From Flavipsychrobacter stenotrophus (lineage in GTDB: Bacteria; Bacteroidota; Bacteroidia; Chitinophagales; Chitinophagaceae): a stretch of 64,000 nt of DNA. A model generated the notes under the pieces. That model was not told the origin of the DNA. It saw only the letters and a program-made list of their open reading frames with translations, and ran no database searches. Positions 26,313-36,300 of this stretch are shown piece by piece. Position 1 is the stretch's first letter; every line of letters starts with the position of its first letter. Where the stretch lies: NCBI RefSeq assembly GCF_002954265.1, contig NZ_PPSL01000008.1, positions 62,001 through 126,000 of the forward strand, in the 5' to 3' direction. A program made the translations under genes and the position numbers.

Positions 26313-27491
26313 TCAATGCAAATCGGGGCCGCTGTTGATGAGCAACTTTTTTAAATCGTTCTGAATCCACCTGTCAGGGATTCGTTGCCAGCAATAATTT
26401 CTCAATCGGCACAAATGCGGATTCTTGAGTTGTCCGATTTTGCCCAACAAATTAGACTTCTTCTGGATGGAACGGGTTCGGGGCCAACGCTCGGACTGAA
26501 AGCGCTTCAGACTATTTTCGATATTCCATTTGTCTGTAAGACTTGCCGCTAAAACTACCGCATCCTCAATTGCCATAGATGCTCCTTGAGTCATATTGGG
26601 TGTCATGCCATGCGCAGCATCACCTATAAGTAACAACCGACCCTTGTAGAATTGTTTTAAATGCACATCTTCAAGATCATTGTACATCAAATCACAGTTG
26701 TTTTTAATAGCGCCTAAAAGATCAGGCACATAACCACCGAAACACGAAAAGAGAACCCTAAAGTCATGCAGGCTTATCTTCTTGTTCGCTTCAGAGTTTT
26801 GCTGGGTATTCACTGATGCAAAGCAGTGTATCTTATTGCCTTTAAGAGGGACTATACCAAATCTCTTCCCAACGCTCCACATCTCAGTAAGAGTGTCTTG
26901 CTGTACTTTTACGCCTTTAGCAATGAAACGCCAAGAAGCATAGCCGCAATAGTCATTAATTTTATCACCAAATAGTGTCCGCCGTACAAATGAATTGATG
27001 CCATCACAACCAACTACAAGATCATAACTGCACTCCGGCTTATTAGTGAACGATACTTTTACTTTATCTCCCTCATCTACTATGGCAGTACATGATGTGC
27101 CTAAGTGAATACGTGTATCTGATAAATGGCTGATCAGGGCATGGTGCATATCATGACGCAGCACTGTGTATGTTTTAGCGTAGGCTTCAGCATATCCCGC
27201 CAGATCGAACGTAGAAAGCTTTTTGCCCAGCTGGTCAGTGATATCAACGTGGCTTATTTCGTTGGCGTATGGCTTTATGGAATCAAGCAAGCCAATATCC
27301 TGCAGCATCTTAACACCGTTAAGAGTAAGTGTAATTCCACCACCTATTGGTTTCCACTCTGTCGACTTTTCTACCAACGTAGTGTTATATCCTTTGCGTT
27401 CAAGCAATATAGAGAGTAGTAAACCTGAAATACCTCCACCAACAATCAAAAGATTAATTGTAGGCAATTCCTGAATAGGCATTCTTAGCAT
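26313..27491 (-). CDS. FAD-dependent monooxygenase (PHBH-like aromatic hydroxylase family)
   Basis: A 392-residue class A flavoprotein monooxygenase. It has the FAD-binding motif GGGISG (near 18-23) with VEKS at the end of the second strand, the DG motif VVGCDGINSFVR, and the late GDAAHGMTPNMTQGASMAIED motif that binds the FAD ribityl chain. These enzymes hydroxylate or oxidise aromatic or polyketide-like compounds using NAD(P)H and oxygen. Some members (TetX group) inactivate antibiotics, but nothing here shows that. It is the first gene of an operon with the acetyltransferase-like gene; its upstream side is decayed sequence. Confidence 0.88.
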   Translation of the reverse strand: MLRMPIQELPTINLLIVGGGISGLLLSILLERKGYNTTLVEKSTEWKPIGGGITLTLNGVKMLQDIGLLDSIKPYANEISHVDITDQLGKKLSTFDLAGYAEAYAKTYTVLRHDMHHALISHLSDTRIHLGTSCTAIVDEGDKVKVSFTNKPECSYDLVVGCDGINSFVRRTLFGDKINDYCGYASWRFIAKGVKVQQDTLTEMWSVGKRFGIVPLKGNKIHCFASVNTQQNSEANKKISLHDFRVLFSCFGGYVPDLLGAIKNNCDLMYNDLEDVHLKQFYKGRLLLIGDAAHGMTPNMTQGASMAIEDAVVLAASLTDKWNIENSLKRFQSERWPRTRSIQKKSNLLGKIGQLKNPHLCRLRNYCWQRIPDRWIQNDLKKLLINSGPDLH

Positions 27492-28226
27492 TTAATATAA
27501 TTGTGCTGTAATATCGTGCCAAGGTGGAAGACTTGAATTCTGAGCTTACCGATTTTTTGATATAGCTGGACGAGACCTCAAGGAACCTTTAAGGAAAGTA
27601 TATAGTTTCCTCAAAATGATATTGAATAAGGGAGCACCTATTTTAACCAACGTATGGCGTAGCTACTTCTAGCGAGCACATAATGCTATACACCTGCTTT
27701 ATCTTATCACTGATGACATTTTAGTGTTTTCATATGTAAGTTCCTATTCCGGGAATGCACATGCGGTGAAGCTGTCAGAGGTTTTTAATCAGGTATTGTT
27801 GACATTAGAAAGCCCTACAAAAATTACAGGTAGTGAAGAACCTTAATCGTCAACGCACAAGTTTATGAATGCCATCTGTAAAGTTGTTAGAAAGAAGCAG
27901 TTTGGTAAATATTTTATATATTTGACATTCATGTAAATTACCTTCATGGACTCAAAAGCTACTCAGGTAAAAACCGTCTTTATTGTAGCCAAAACAAAAG
28001 AAATTGAAAAAAAGACTGATTTTGTAAGAGTATCGATTTTACTGGGTTTTGGCACAACGCACCCCCAAAAGGTACTTTGTGTCTTTGTCAGAAATCGAAT
28101 CCATTGGTTGGAAGGCAGATAGATGCGATGTTTCAGCGTTGTCGCAAGTATTTAGTGCAGAAACGGTGAAGCAGTTTTACTTTAAAATCGAATAGCATAG
28201 TGTTATTAAATAAAACTTGTAGGGAG
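27492..28226. other. Decayed intergenic segment with gene debris
   Basis: There is no intact gene. A plus-strand stretch near 27690-27846 reads as a protein-like fragment (AIHLLYLITDDILVFSYV..SGNAHAVKLSEVF) that I cannot assign. A 58-codon frame starts at 27946 (MDSKATQVKTVF). Both are cut by stops. Together with the broken regulator that follows, this looks like remains of lost genes. Confidence 0.45.
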
Positions 28227-28605
28227 TTAGTAAAGGAACGTGAAAAACAATCGCAGAAATAACCAGTAATAGTCCGCCACAATGGATCGTATGAAGAGAT
28301 TCAAAAAGAAGATGCTATTGGGTTCTTTTATTAGCGAATTTTGAGCCAGGACATGCCAAATAGTACGATCGATGTTGTCTTACTGACACTTTTACCTGGG
28401 TCTTCAAGGCCTCTTGTGAGACAGATGCTATGGAACTAAAGTACATTATAAGTGGCAGCGTAGCTTATAATGTAGATGGCAATATTTATGAAGTACATAC
28501 AGGAGATTCTATTTTTTCAATGGCATGATGCCCCACGTACCGCAATGCATCGGAGACATACCTGCGGTGATGCTTATTGTTTATTTCTTTGCAACGACCA
28601 CATAA
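28227..28605 (+). pseudogene. Cupin-domain (XRE-cupin type) regulator, broken
   Basis: A cupin sensor domain can be read only by switching frames. PVIVRHNGSYEEIQKEDAIG and RILSQDMPNSTIDVVLLTLL lie in one frame with two in-frame stops (at 28260 and near 28333). TDAMELKYIISGSVAYNVDG and YEVHTGDSIFF lie in the next. After another shift comes NGMMPHVPQCIGDIPAVML, ending in VYFFATT at 28603. In intact homologues this follows an N-terminal XRE helix-turn-helix and binds a small molecule. The helix-turn-helix is not recognisable here. At least two stops and two frameshifts make it a dead gene. Confidence 0.75.
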
Positions 28606-28739
28606 TCGCTGATAGCGTTGGATTCATTGTTGACCTGCGAATGGAAAATCGAGAAAAGTTTCGCCTGAATTTTGTTTAGAAGAATAATAAGTGGAGTCCA
28701 GGAAAATTATCAGCGATTACTAATTGCCTAGTAGGAGGT

Positions 28740-29327
28740 TTATTCGCCTGCGAAAAGTTTTGCTGCTTTTATCTTTTCTTCATTTACTATTGCCTTGGCC
28801 TTTTCACTTTGATATTTTGAAGCAACAGACTGGATTATAGAATCATTTGCTTTTATTTCTTCAGCCATTTTCAGTATACTGATAATGCTGTTGGTGTCAG
28901 CTTGCTGCCACGCAAGACCCCTTGTTTTGGCCTTTAAGGCATTTATGTCCATTTTTTTATACGCCTGTATTGTCATGAATAATGATTCTACCTCTTCATT
29001 TGAAAGGTAGTCAGGATCGTATTTGACTTTATTTTGTATTTCTCCCTCGATATTTACATTAAAGAAATTTTTTAGTCTTTCGGCTACGTTGCCCTCGCCT
29101 TGGTTGTTAAGTTCCATTAATAGGGAAAGGATATTAAATGGTACCGGACCGTTTTTCATTGCCAGGTAAAAATTGCCGAAAGTCAACCTGCCGTGTATAC
29201 TTAAGAAGCGAAGATCTGCCAGATAGAATATAATGAATGCCATATTGGGGGTTACTTTCCCGCCAAGACTTTGAATAACAAACAGTAACAATTGAATACT
29301 TTTTCTAACCTCGTAGCCTAATGACAT
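28740..29327 (-). CDS. Panacea-domain (SocA/DUF4065-like) protein, probable antitoxin
   Basis: A 195-residue protein. The N-terminal half has the Panacea/SocA pattern: a helical start (SIQLLLFVIQSLGGKVTPNMAFIIFYLADL), HGRLTFGNFYLAMKNGPVP with the conserved GPVP, then a helical C-terminal part. Panacea proteins act as antitoxins for many unrelated small toxins (PanAT systems) or as proteolytic adaptors, as SocA does. No toxin gene is seen on either side: the upstream side is 460 bases without a gene and the downstream side is decayed DNA. It may be a solitary antitoxin or a survivor of a lost pair. Confidence 0.75.
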   Translation of the reverse strand: MSLGYEVRKSIQLLLFVIQSLGGKVTPNMAFIIFYLADLRFLSIHGRLTFGNFYLAMKNGPVPFNILSLLMELNNQGEGNVAERLKNFFNVNIEGEIQNKVKYDPDYLSNEEVESLFMTIQAYKKMDINALKAKTRGLAWQQADTNSIISILKMAEEIKANDSIIQSVASKYQSEKAKAIVNEEKIKAAKLFAGE

Positions 29328-29791
29328 ATTATACCAATAATGTAATTATGATAAATGTTAATTATATTGATATTATGGGTTCATAAAGTGTTGGTTTGAG
29401 GTATTAATTGTGTTGGGATACAAATTTATCTGCGACTAACACATAATATACCCTTGCAATGTTAAATATATAATACATAATCGTTAAACAACAAGTTTGC
29501 GTTACTAAATTGTTGCCATTTCCTTTAATGACGTTTATTCTATTAATTTTTATTATAATCTAATATATATATTAATGTTTATCGTGTTTTCGCCTGATTT
29601 ATAAGCATAATCCAATCTGGTTTACTTGTTTATAGTGGTTTTCCTTAAAGGAAATTAATTATAAGTTAAAGTTAATTATTTGGTAACTCATTTTTTCGTA
29701 GTAACAATACGATCAATTATAGTTATTATGTTAATAACAAATTCAAAACATGAATATTTGAAATTTGTGTCTCACAGTTAAAAACTTGTTT
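29328..29791. other. AT-rich divergent intergenic region
   Basis: There is no gene. The region must hold the promoters of the Panacea gene and of the first giant T9SS gene. Just before the latter there is an imperfect inverted repeat, ACAAATTCAAA (29737-29747) with TTTGAAATTTGT (29757-29768), which could bind a regulator or shape the 5' leader. Confidence 0.45.
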
Positions 29792-32700
29792 ATGTCACAA
29801 ATTAACCTCGGAGGCCTTACGGGCTTTCCTGCGGCTCTCAAAAGAGAAGCCGGCATCTGGAAAACAAAGCGCGACGCAAAAGAGTCCCGCTTTTCGAAGA
29901 CAATGACACTGTTGAGCGGTGCTATTATATTGTCTTTGCAATTATTAAGCGGCAAAGCTGATGCGCAGATAGCTACGTATCACGGAACCGGTGGTACAAG
30001 TACGAGTGTTACATATGCAGCCAACTCAACTGGCACCGCACTTACGTCAACAGGTTTAGGCAGCAACAGCCCCTGCGGTAGTGGTGGCCTGAGCGGCTTA
30101 ACAAACAACGGTGTGACTACTTACAGCTCAAGTAACGGTCATCTTTACTTCACGGTAACTGCAAACCCCGGTTATGTACTGAATGTAACGGGTTACACAG
30201 CAAAATTGAGAAGGTCTGGTTCGGGTCTTTCGAAGGTGCGTATGGCGTATGTGACCACAGGTGGTGTTATTAATGATCTTGTTGACAAAGCTCCTGATAA
30301 CACAGGCTGCGGAGGTGGTTCTACTGTATTTTCATGGAACACAGCAACTGGTGGCGCTTTGCCAACCGGTGTTACCAGCTTCACAGCTGAATTGTTTCCT
30401 TATGCCCCAATTTCATCGGGCGGCACTATCCAGTTCAACGATATTACCATCAACGGTACAGTTACCATTAACCCGGTATCTTGTCCTGGTGTTATCGCGG
30501 CCGGCACAGTGACTCCTTCTTCAACCACAATCTGCGGTGGCAACAACGTTGCATTGGCATTGACAGGGTTCTCTACAGGTACTAATATAGGCTACCAGTG
30601 GCAGTCGTCGCCAGACGGTATTACTTACAGTAACATAACTGGTGCAACTAACACCACTTATAATGCTGTTAGCTCACCTACTGTTACAACGACAACCTAT
30701 TACAAAGCTACTACAACCTGCACCGTGGGTGGTGCATCAAACACTTCTTCGGTTGGTACAATTACAGTTAACTCTACGCCTAATGCCGGTGCTATTACCG
30801 GTTCGTTGGTTTTGAACATAGGTGGCACAGCTACATTGACTAACCCTACTGCATCTACAGGTGGAAGCATAGTAGGTGTCTGGAATAGCAGCAACACTTC
30901 AGTTGCTACAATTGACAATGTTACAGGTAATTATGGTGGTGTTTCTGCGGGTAATTCTACTATCAGCTACACTGCTACAGACATCTCTACAGGTTGCGAT
31001 GCTACAACAACGGCTAACGCATCTGTAGTATTCCCGGGTACATTGGCTACTTACATTGGTACAGGTGGTACAAGCACTATTGTTACAGGTATTGCTGACG
31101 AAGCAGTTTCTGCACTTTCTGCATCAGGTTTTGGTTCTGCTACTACATGCACAACAGGTGGTTTAAGTGGTCTTACTATTCCTACAAGCGTTACATCTTA
31201 CAGCGCTTCCGGTCCTAAGGTTGCTTATACTGTGACTGCAAACGCCGGTCACGCGCTTAACGTTTTTGGTTTTTGGGTTAAGTCAAGATCTTCTGGCACA
31301 GGTCCTGATATGGCAAGGCTTGCATATAGCATAGACGGTGGTACTACATGGATCGATGAAGGCGTTACTCATACCTTGTCTACAAGCGGTAGCTGCGGTT
31401 CAAATACCAATACATGGCATTGGGTACCTTCGGCGGCGATCAGCGGCGCAAGCAGCATTATAGTTGCAGTGTTCCCTTACTACTCAGCTTCAGCAACAGG
31501 CACATTCCAGGTTAATACTCTTGAAGTTGATGGGGTTGTTTCTTCAAACGCTACATGTTCAGTTACTCCTTTAGCGGGTGTTATTACTCCATCAGTTACT
31601 GTTGCCTGCCTTAGCGGTTATGCATCACTTTCTTTTGCAGGTGACGCAGGTCCTGGTATCAGCTATAGCTGGGAAGCTGACAATGGTTCCGGCTTTGCTC
31701 CAATTGCCGGTGCTTCTAACACATCTTATCTGTCCCCTGTTTATACAACTGTTCCTACTAACATTACGTATAGGGTTGTTACTACATGTGCAAGTGTTGG
31801 TTCTGCTAACTCTGCAACATCATCATTCTCCGTAGTAGGTCTTCCTGCTGCGATTTCAGGTGTTCCTTCTCCATATCTTTTTGCAGGTTCAAGTGTTACT
31901 CTGGTAGATGCAACTACAGGCGGTACATGGAGTAGCAGCAATTTCTCTGTAGCAACTATTGACGCTACTACTGGTGAGGTTACAGGTCTTATCCCAGGTT
32001 ATACAGTTGTAAGGTACAGCACTGCAGGTTTCGGTTGCGCAGTTACAGACACAATTGCGGTAATTGAGCCGGCTTCAATCTCTGCTTACTTAGGCACTGG
32101 TGGTAACAGCACAACAGTTACTCCAATAGCCCCGGTTACTACTTCTGCATTTTCTGCTGCGGGAGCTTTCGGTTCTGCTACTGCTTGCGGTTCAGGCGGT
32201 CTGAGCGGTCTTACAGTTAATAACACTATAACCACCTATGCAGCTTCAAACCCACACGTGGTTTACACCATTACTCCTGCTGCTTCAGGTGCTACTATCA
32301 ATGTTACTGGTATTCATGCTACAGTAAGGTCTTCTGCTACAGGTCCACAGTTGGTAAGAATAGCTTACAGCACAGATGGCGGTACTACATGGACTGATAA
32401 TGGTACAGACCTTTCTTCAGATATCCAGAGCTGCGGCGTAAGCACAATAGATGTTAATTTTCCTGCATCATTCTCTAATGCCGGTAGCATATTAGTAGCT
32501 ATCTATCCATTCGCATCAGTGAGCAGCACAGGTACGTTCCAGGTTAACGCTTTGAATGTAACGGGTACTGTTACCTGCCCTGTAATAAGCACTATTACTG
32601 AATTGATAGGCGCTTATGATCTTAACGGCACATCTTACAGCCCTATTTTCTGCAATGGTATCACTGCTTCTGCAACTCCTGCAGGTGGCAGCTGGAGCAG

Positions 32701-33127
32701 CTCTGATGTAGTTGTGGCAACTGTTGATCCTGCTACTGGTGAGTTGTTCTTCCTTACTGATGGCGTTTTTGATGTGGTATACACAGCTCCTTGTGGTGAC
32801 ACTGCTAACGCTACTATTACAGTTAACTCTGCTGATGGTCCGATTTGCGATGGTACAGGTGCAAAATATACAATTTCTACTGCTGTGGCAACTGTTAACA
32901 CTGCAAGCGATATCAAGTTGTTCCCTAACCCTGCAAGCAACGTATTGAACATTTCAGCTGCTGAAAATGTAAATGTTGTTGTTCTGAGTATGGACGGCAA
33001 AACACTGATCGAGCAGACAAATGCTAAGAACATCAATGTTAGCAAACTGGCAACAGGTGTGTACATGGTGAAGATCTATAACACCAATAACAATCTTATC
33101 AAGACTGTTAAGTTCGAAAAGAACTAG
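29792..33127 (+). CDS. Large secreted T9SS cargo protein with three repeated GTGG-start domains and Ig-like domains
   Basis: About 1111 residues. A long basic N-region precedes the signal core (MTLLSGAIILSLQLL) with cleavage after ADA. Three related domains of about 150 residues start TYHGTGGTSTSV, TYIGTGGTSTIV and AYLGTGGNSTTV. Each has a CGSGGLSGLT-type motif and ends with an F-Q-x-N-x-L strand pattern. They are separated by Ig-like and Big_2-like units (GGSIVGVWNSSNTSVATID, GGTWSSSNFSVATID). The end is a type A T9SS sorting domain (KLFPNPASNVLNIS, YMVKIYNTNNNLIKTVKF), so it should be exported and anchored or released by T9SS. I chose the ATG at 29792; an upstream TTG is unlikely. The role is probably adhesion or matrix. 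Confidence 0.85.
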   Translation: MSQINLGGLTGFPAALKREAGIWKTKRDAKESRFSKTMTLLSGAIILSLQLLSGKADAQIATYHGTGGTSTSVTYAANSTGTALTSTGLGSNSPCGSGGLSGLTNNGVTTYSSSNGHLYFTVTANPGYVLNVTGYTAKLRRSGSGLSKVRMAYVTTGGVINDLVDKAPDNTGCGGGSTVFSWNTATGGALPTGVTSFTAELFPYAPISSGGTIQFNDITINGTVTINPVSCPGVIAAGTVTPSSTTICGGNNVALALTGFSTGTNIGYQWQSSPDGITYSNITGATNTTYNAVSSPTVTTTTYYKATTTCTVGGASNTSSVGTITVNSTPNAGAITGSLVLNIGGTATLTNPTASTGGSIVGVWNSSNTSVATIDNVTGNYGGVSAGNSTISYTATDISTGCDATTTANASVVFPGTLATYIGTGGTSTIVTGIADEAVSALSASGFGSATTCTTGGLSGLTIPTSVTSYSASGPKVAYTVTANAGHALNVFGFWVKSRSSGTGPDMARLAYSIDGGTTWIDEGVTHTLSTSGSCGSNTNTWHWVPSAAISGASSIIVAVFPYYSASATGTFQVNTLEVDGVVSSNATCSVTPLAGVITPSVTVACLSGYASLSFAGDAGPGISYSWEADNGSGFAPIAGASNTSYLSPVYTTVPTNITYRVVTTCASVGSANSATSSFSVVGLPAAISGVPSPYLFAGSSVTLVDATTGGTWSSSNFSVATIDATTGEVTGLIPGYTVVRYSTAGFGCAVTDTIAVIEPASISAYLGTGGNSTTVTPIAPVTTSAFSAAGAFGSATACGSGGLSGLTVNNTITTYAASNPHVVYTITPAASGATINVTGIHATVRSSATGPQLVRIAYSTDGGTTWTDNGTDLSSDIQSCGVSTIDVNFPASFSNAGSILVAIYPFASVSSTGTFQVNALNVTGTVTCPVISTITELIGAYDLNGTSYSPIFCNGITASATPAGGSWSSSDVVVATVDPATGELFFLTDGVFDVVYTAPCGDTANATITVNSADGPICDGTGAKYTISTAVATVNTASDIKLFPNPASNVLNISAAENVNVVVLSMDGKTLIEQTNAKNINVSKLATGVYMVKIYNTNNNLIKTVKFEKN

Positions 33128-33148
33128 TAATGAATAAGTTGTAATCCG

Positions 33149-33178
33149 GCAAGTGCCACACATATATGTGGCACTTGC
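33149..33178 (+). terminator. Terminator after the first giant T9SS gene
   Basis: A 12-bp stem GCAAGTGCCACA / TGTGGCACTTGC with loop CATATA, followed by CTCTTTTTAT. It isolates this gene from the next giant gene. Confidence 0.8.
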
Positions 33179-33364
33179 CTCTTTTTATAATGAGGGCTAC
33201 GTGGCCGTGCCAATAGTGGCAAATCACAATGTTATGTTTATAATATTTAATCAGTCGCGCCAGCTGAAGTAAACAATTTGTTAGCGTGCAAATAACGGGT
33301 GAATCGACTTGCAGCGATATTTTGCTATTTAATATTGCATAATTAAAATCTAAAGTGTGTTACC

Positions 33365-36300
33365 ATGAACAAAGTCTTTTTTCTTTTTACTAGAATGATC
33401 TGTGTAGTCGGAATTTGCTTTATTTCCTCACTTGCCACAGCTCATTCAAAGAGCGACGTAAGTGCAGATAAATTCAAACTGGAATTATTATTTACCCCAA
33501 ATCTTGGCCAGGTTGCGGATATGGCGGGAGCAGTGAGGCCTGATATATTGTTTACAGCCCATAGTGCAAACACCAACGTATATATTACAGCTACCGGGAT
33601 AGCATACCAGTTCTCAAAAACGAATTATCCTGAAGGGTACGACCCTTTAGTTACAGATATAAATAACAAGGACATACAAGCCGAGACGCAAACATTTTTG
33701 CTCACGGTGCAACTGGTTGGTGCCAACACCCATGCGAAGGTCCGCAAGGAAATGATGACAGACAGGAAAGAGAATTTTTATCTTTCCAATTGCCCTGATG
33801 GGATTACTAATGTAAGTACCTATAGAAAACTTGTTTATGAGAATGTATATCCAAAGATCGACTGGGTAGTATATTCTAAAGGCAACAGTCTTAAGTATGA
33901 TTTTATAGTAAGGCCAGGTGGCAACCCTGAGCAAATAAAGCTTTCAATTAATAATGCTGATGATGTGGTAATATCGGCGGAAGGTGAATTGCTGATGCAT
34001 ACCCGGTTGGGGACAATTAAGGAGCAGACACCTGTAAGTTTTGCGGGTAGCCGGCCCATCAAAACCGGATTCCACAAGAACGCTGATGGGACCATAGGTT
34101 TTATTGTCGCTCCATTTGAAAAAAATGCAACGCTTATTATCGACCCTGCTGTTACCTGGTCAACTTACTACGGAAATTCTGCTTTAGACCTGTTTAATAG
34201 CATTAAGGTTGATCTGTCGGGGAATGTTTTTGTGTCAGGACTATCTGCCTCCGTTGCGGGTATTGCTACCTCCGGAGGGTTTCAGACCACTTTTGGAGGA
34301 GGAACCGGCGATGCTGTTCTTGCCAAATTCGATGCGTCGGGAAACCCGCTTTGGGTAACCTACTATGGAGGTGCGGGGCAAGAAACGGCTGGCTCTTGCG
34401 CAGTTGATATGAGTGGCAATACATTTTTGACTTGCCTTACGAATTCAACCACTGGTATTGCTACGCCCGGTGCGTATCAGACCGCTCTTTCAGGAACTGC
34501 GTCAGACGCCTGTTTGGTGAAGTTCAGCTCATCAGGTACCAGATTGTGGGCAACTTATTTTGGTGGTTCCGGTGCTGAATATGTATGGGGGTGCGCCTCT
34601 GATGCAACAGGAAACGTTTATGTCTCCGGTACCACTAACTCCACAACGGGAGTTGCAACAAGCGGTGCTTACCAGACAGTACTGAACGGACTTTCTGATG
34701 CTTATGTGACTAAATTCAGCCCTTCTGGATCGATACTCTGGGCTACTTATTATGGAGGTGCAGGCACTGAAACGGGCAACTACGGTAATATGTGCGCAAT
34801 TGATGCGTCTGATAAATTATACCTCGCCTTCTATACAACATCGACCACCGGAATAAGCACCACAGGTGCTCATCAAACTGCATTCGGTGGTGGCACATCC
34901 GATGCCTGCCTGGTCAAGTTCGATGCTATGGGTGTTCCACTTTGGGGCACTTACTTTGGAGGAGGGGGCAATGAGGCCGGTGGTTTTAGTTGCACAACTG
35001 ATAGCCGACGAAATGTTTATCTGGTAGGAGTGACTACCTCTACTGCCGGTATCGCTACGCCCGGTGCTTTTCAAGCATCGAACGGAGGTGGCACAGATGG
35101 ATTTATTTCCAAGTTCGACTCGGCTGGCAACATTATATGGTCTACCTACTATGGAGGGAGCGCTACCGATGGTGTTGCAGGCTGCACAATTGATAATTAT
35201 ACAGCTAATATTTACGTAGCAGGCAACTCGCAATCTTCCGCCAATATATCCACGCCAGATGCTTTCCAGACGGCACTGGCTGGTACTTCGGATGCATTTA
35301 TTGCCAAGTTCGACTCAGCAGGTTCAAGACAGTGGGGTAGTTATTTTGGTGGTAACGTTACTGAAACTGCCTTCGGGTGTGCATATGACGGTTCGGGCAG
35401 TGTATATATGTCGGGTTTTACTAAGTCGGCCACTGGAGTTGCTACTACAGGTGCATACCAGACAACATTTGGTGGCGCTTCCGACGCTTTTCTTACTAAG
35501 ATATCAGATCTGTCTATCACTACTGATACCTCGTCTGTGACAACTTTTTGCCAGGGAGATACAATAGATGTGCCCTTTACTATCGTCGGTACTTTCCATG
35601 CAGGTAATATTTTTACAGCGGAGCTTTCAGATGCATCAGGCTCCTTTGCCTTACCCGTAGTCATTGGAAGCCTTATAGGGACAATCTCCGATACTATTAC
35701 TGCTGTAGTACCTTCAGGTACAACACCCGGAGTTAACTATAGGATCAGGGTAACCGGTTCGATACCGACTGTAGTTGGAGCTAATAATGGCATTGACCTT
35801 ACTATAAATCCTTTGCCTGTGGTTGGTATAATATCCGGTGCTACGTCAGTATGCTCAGGTGCAGCCGTAACCCTTAGTGTTGGTGTAGCAGGTGGGGCAT
35901 GGACAAGCGGTGTTGCCGGTATTGCTACTGTCAACTCCAGTGGACAGGTAACCGGTGTACTTGCGGGAACGACATTGATCTCATATACTATCACCAATAG
36001 TTGCGGTATAATTTCCGACACCGCTATTATGACCGTCAACCCTACACCTTCTGCGGGCACTATAACTGGTGCTACCACATTTTGTGTGGGTGCCGGAGGC
36101 GCACTTGCGGACACAGCTACCGGTGGTGCCTGGATAAGCCTGTTGACTGGGATAGCTACAATAAACAGCAGCGGAATGGTGACACCTGTTGCCGCAGGCG
36201 CTGATACTATTTTATACATTGTTACCAATGGTTGCGGGACTGATACTGCATCAGTTGCAATTGTAGTAAATGCATTGCCGGCAGCAGGGGTTATAACTGG

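Noticed and set aside
22311-29327. A complete integrative element inserted at tRNA-Ser
   Set aside because: The integrase lacks its catalytic domain, no second attachment copy was seen, and there are no mobilisation genes.
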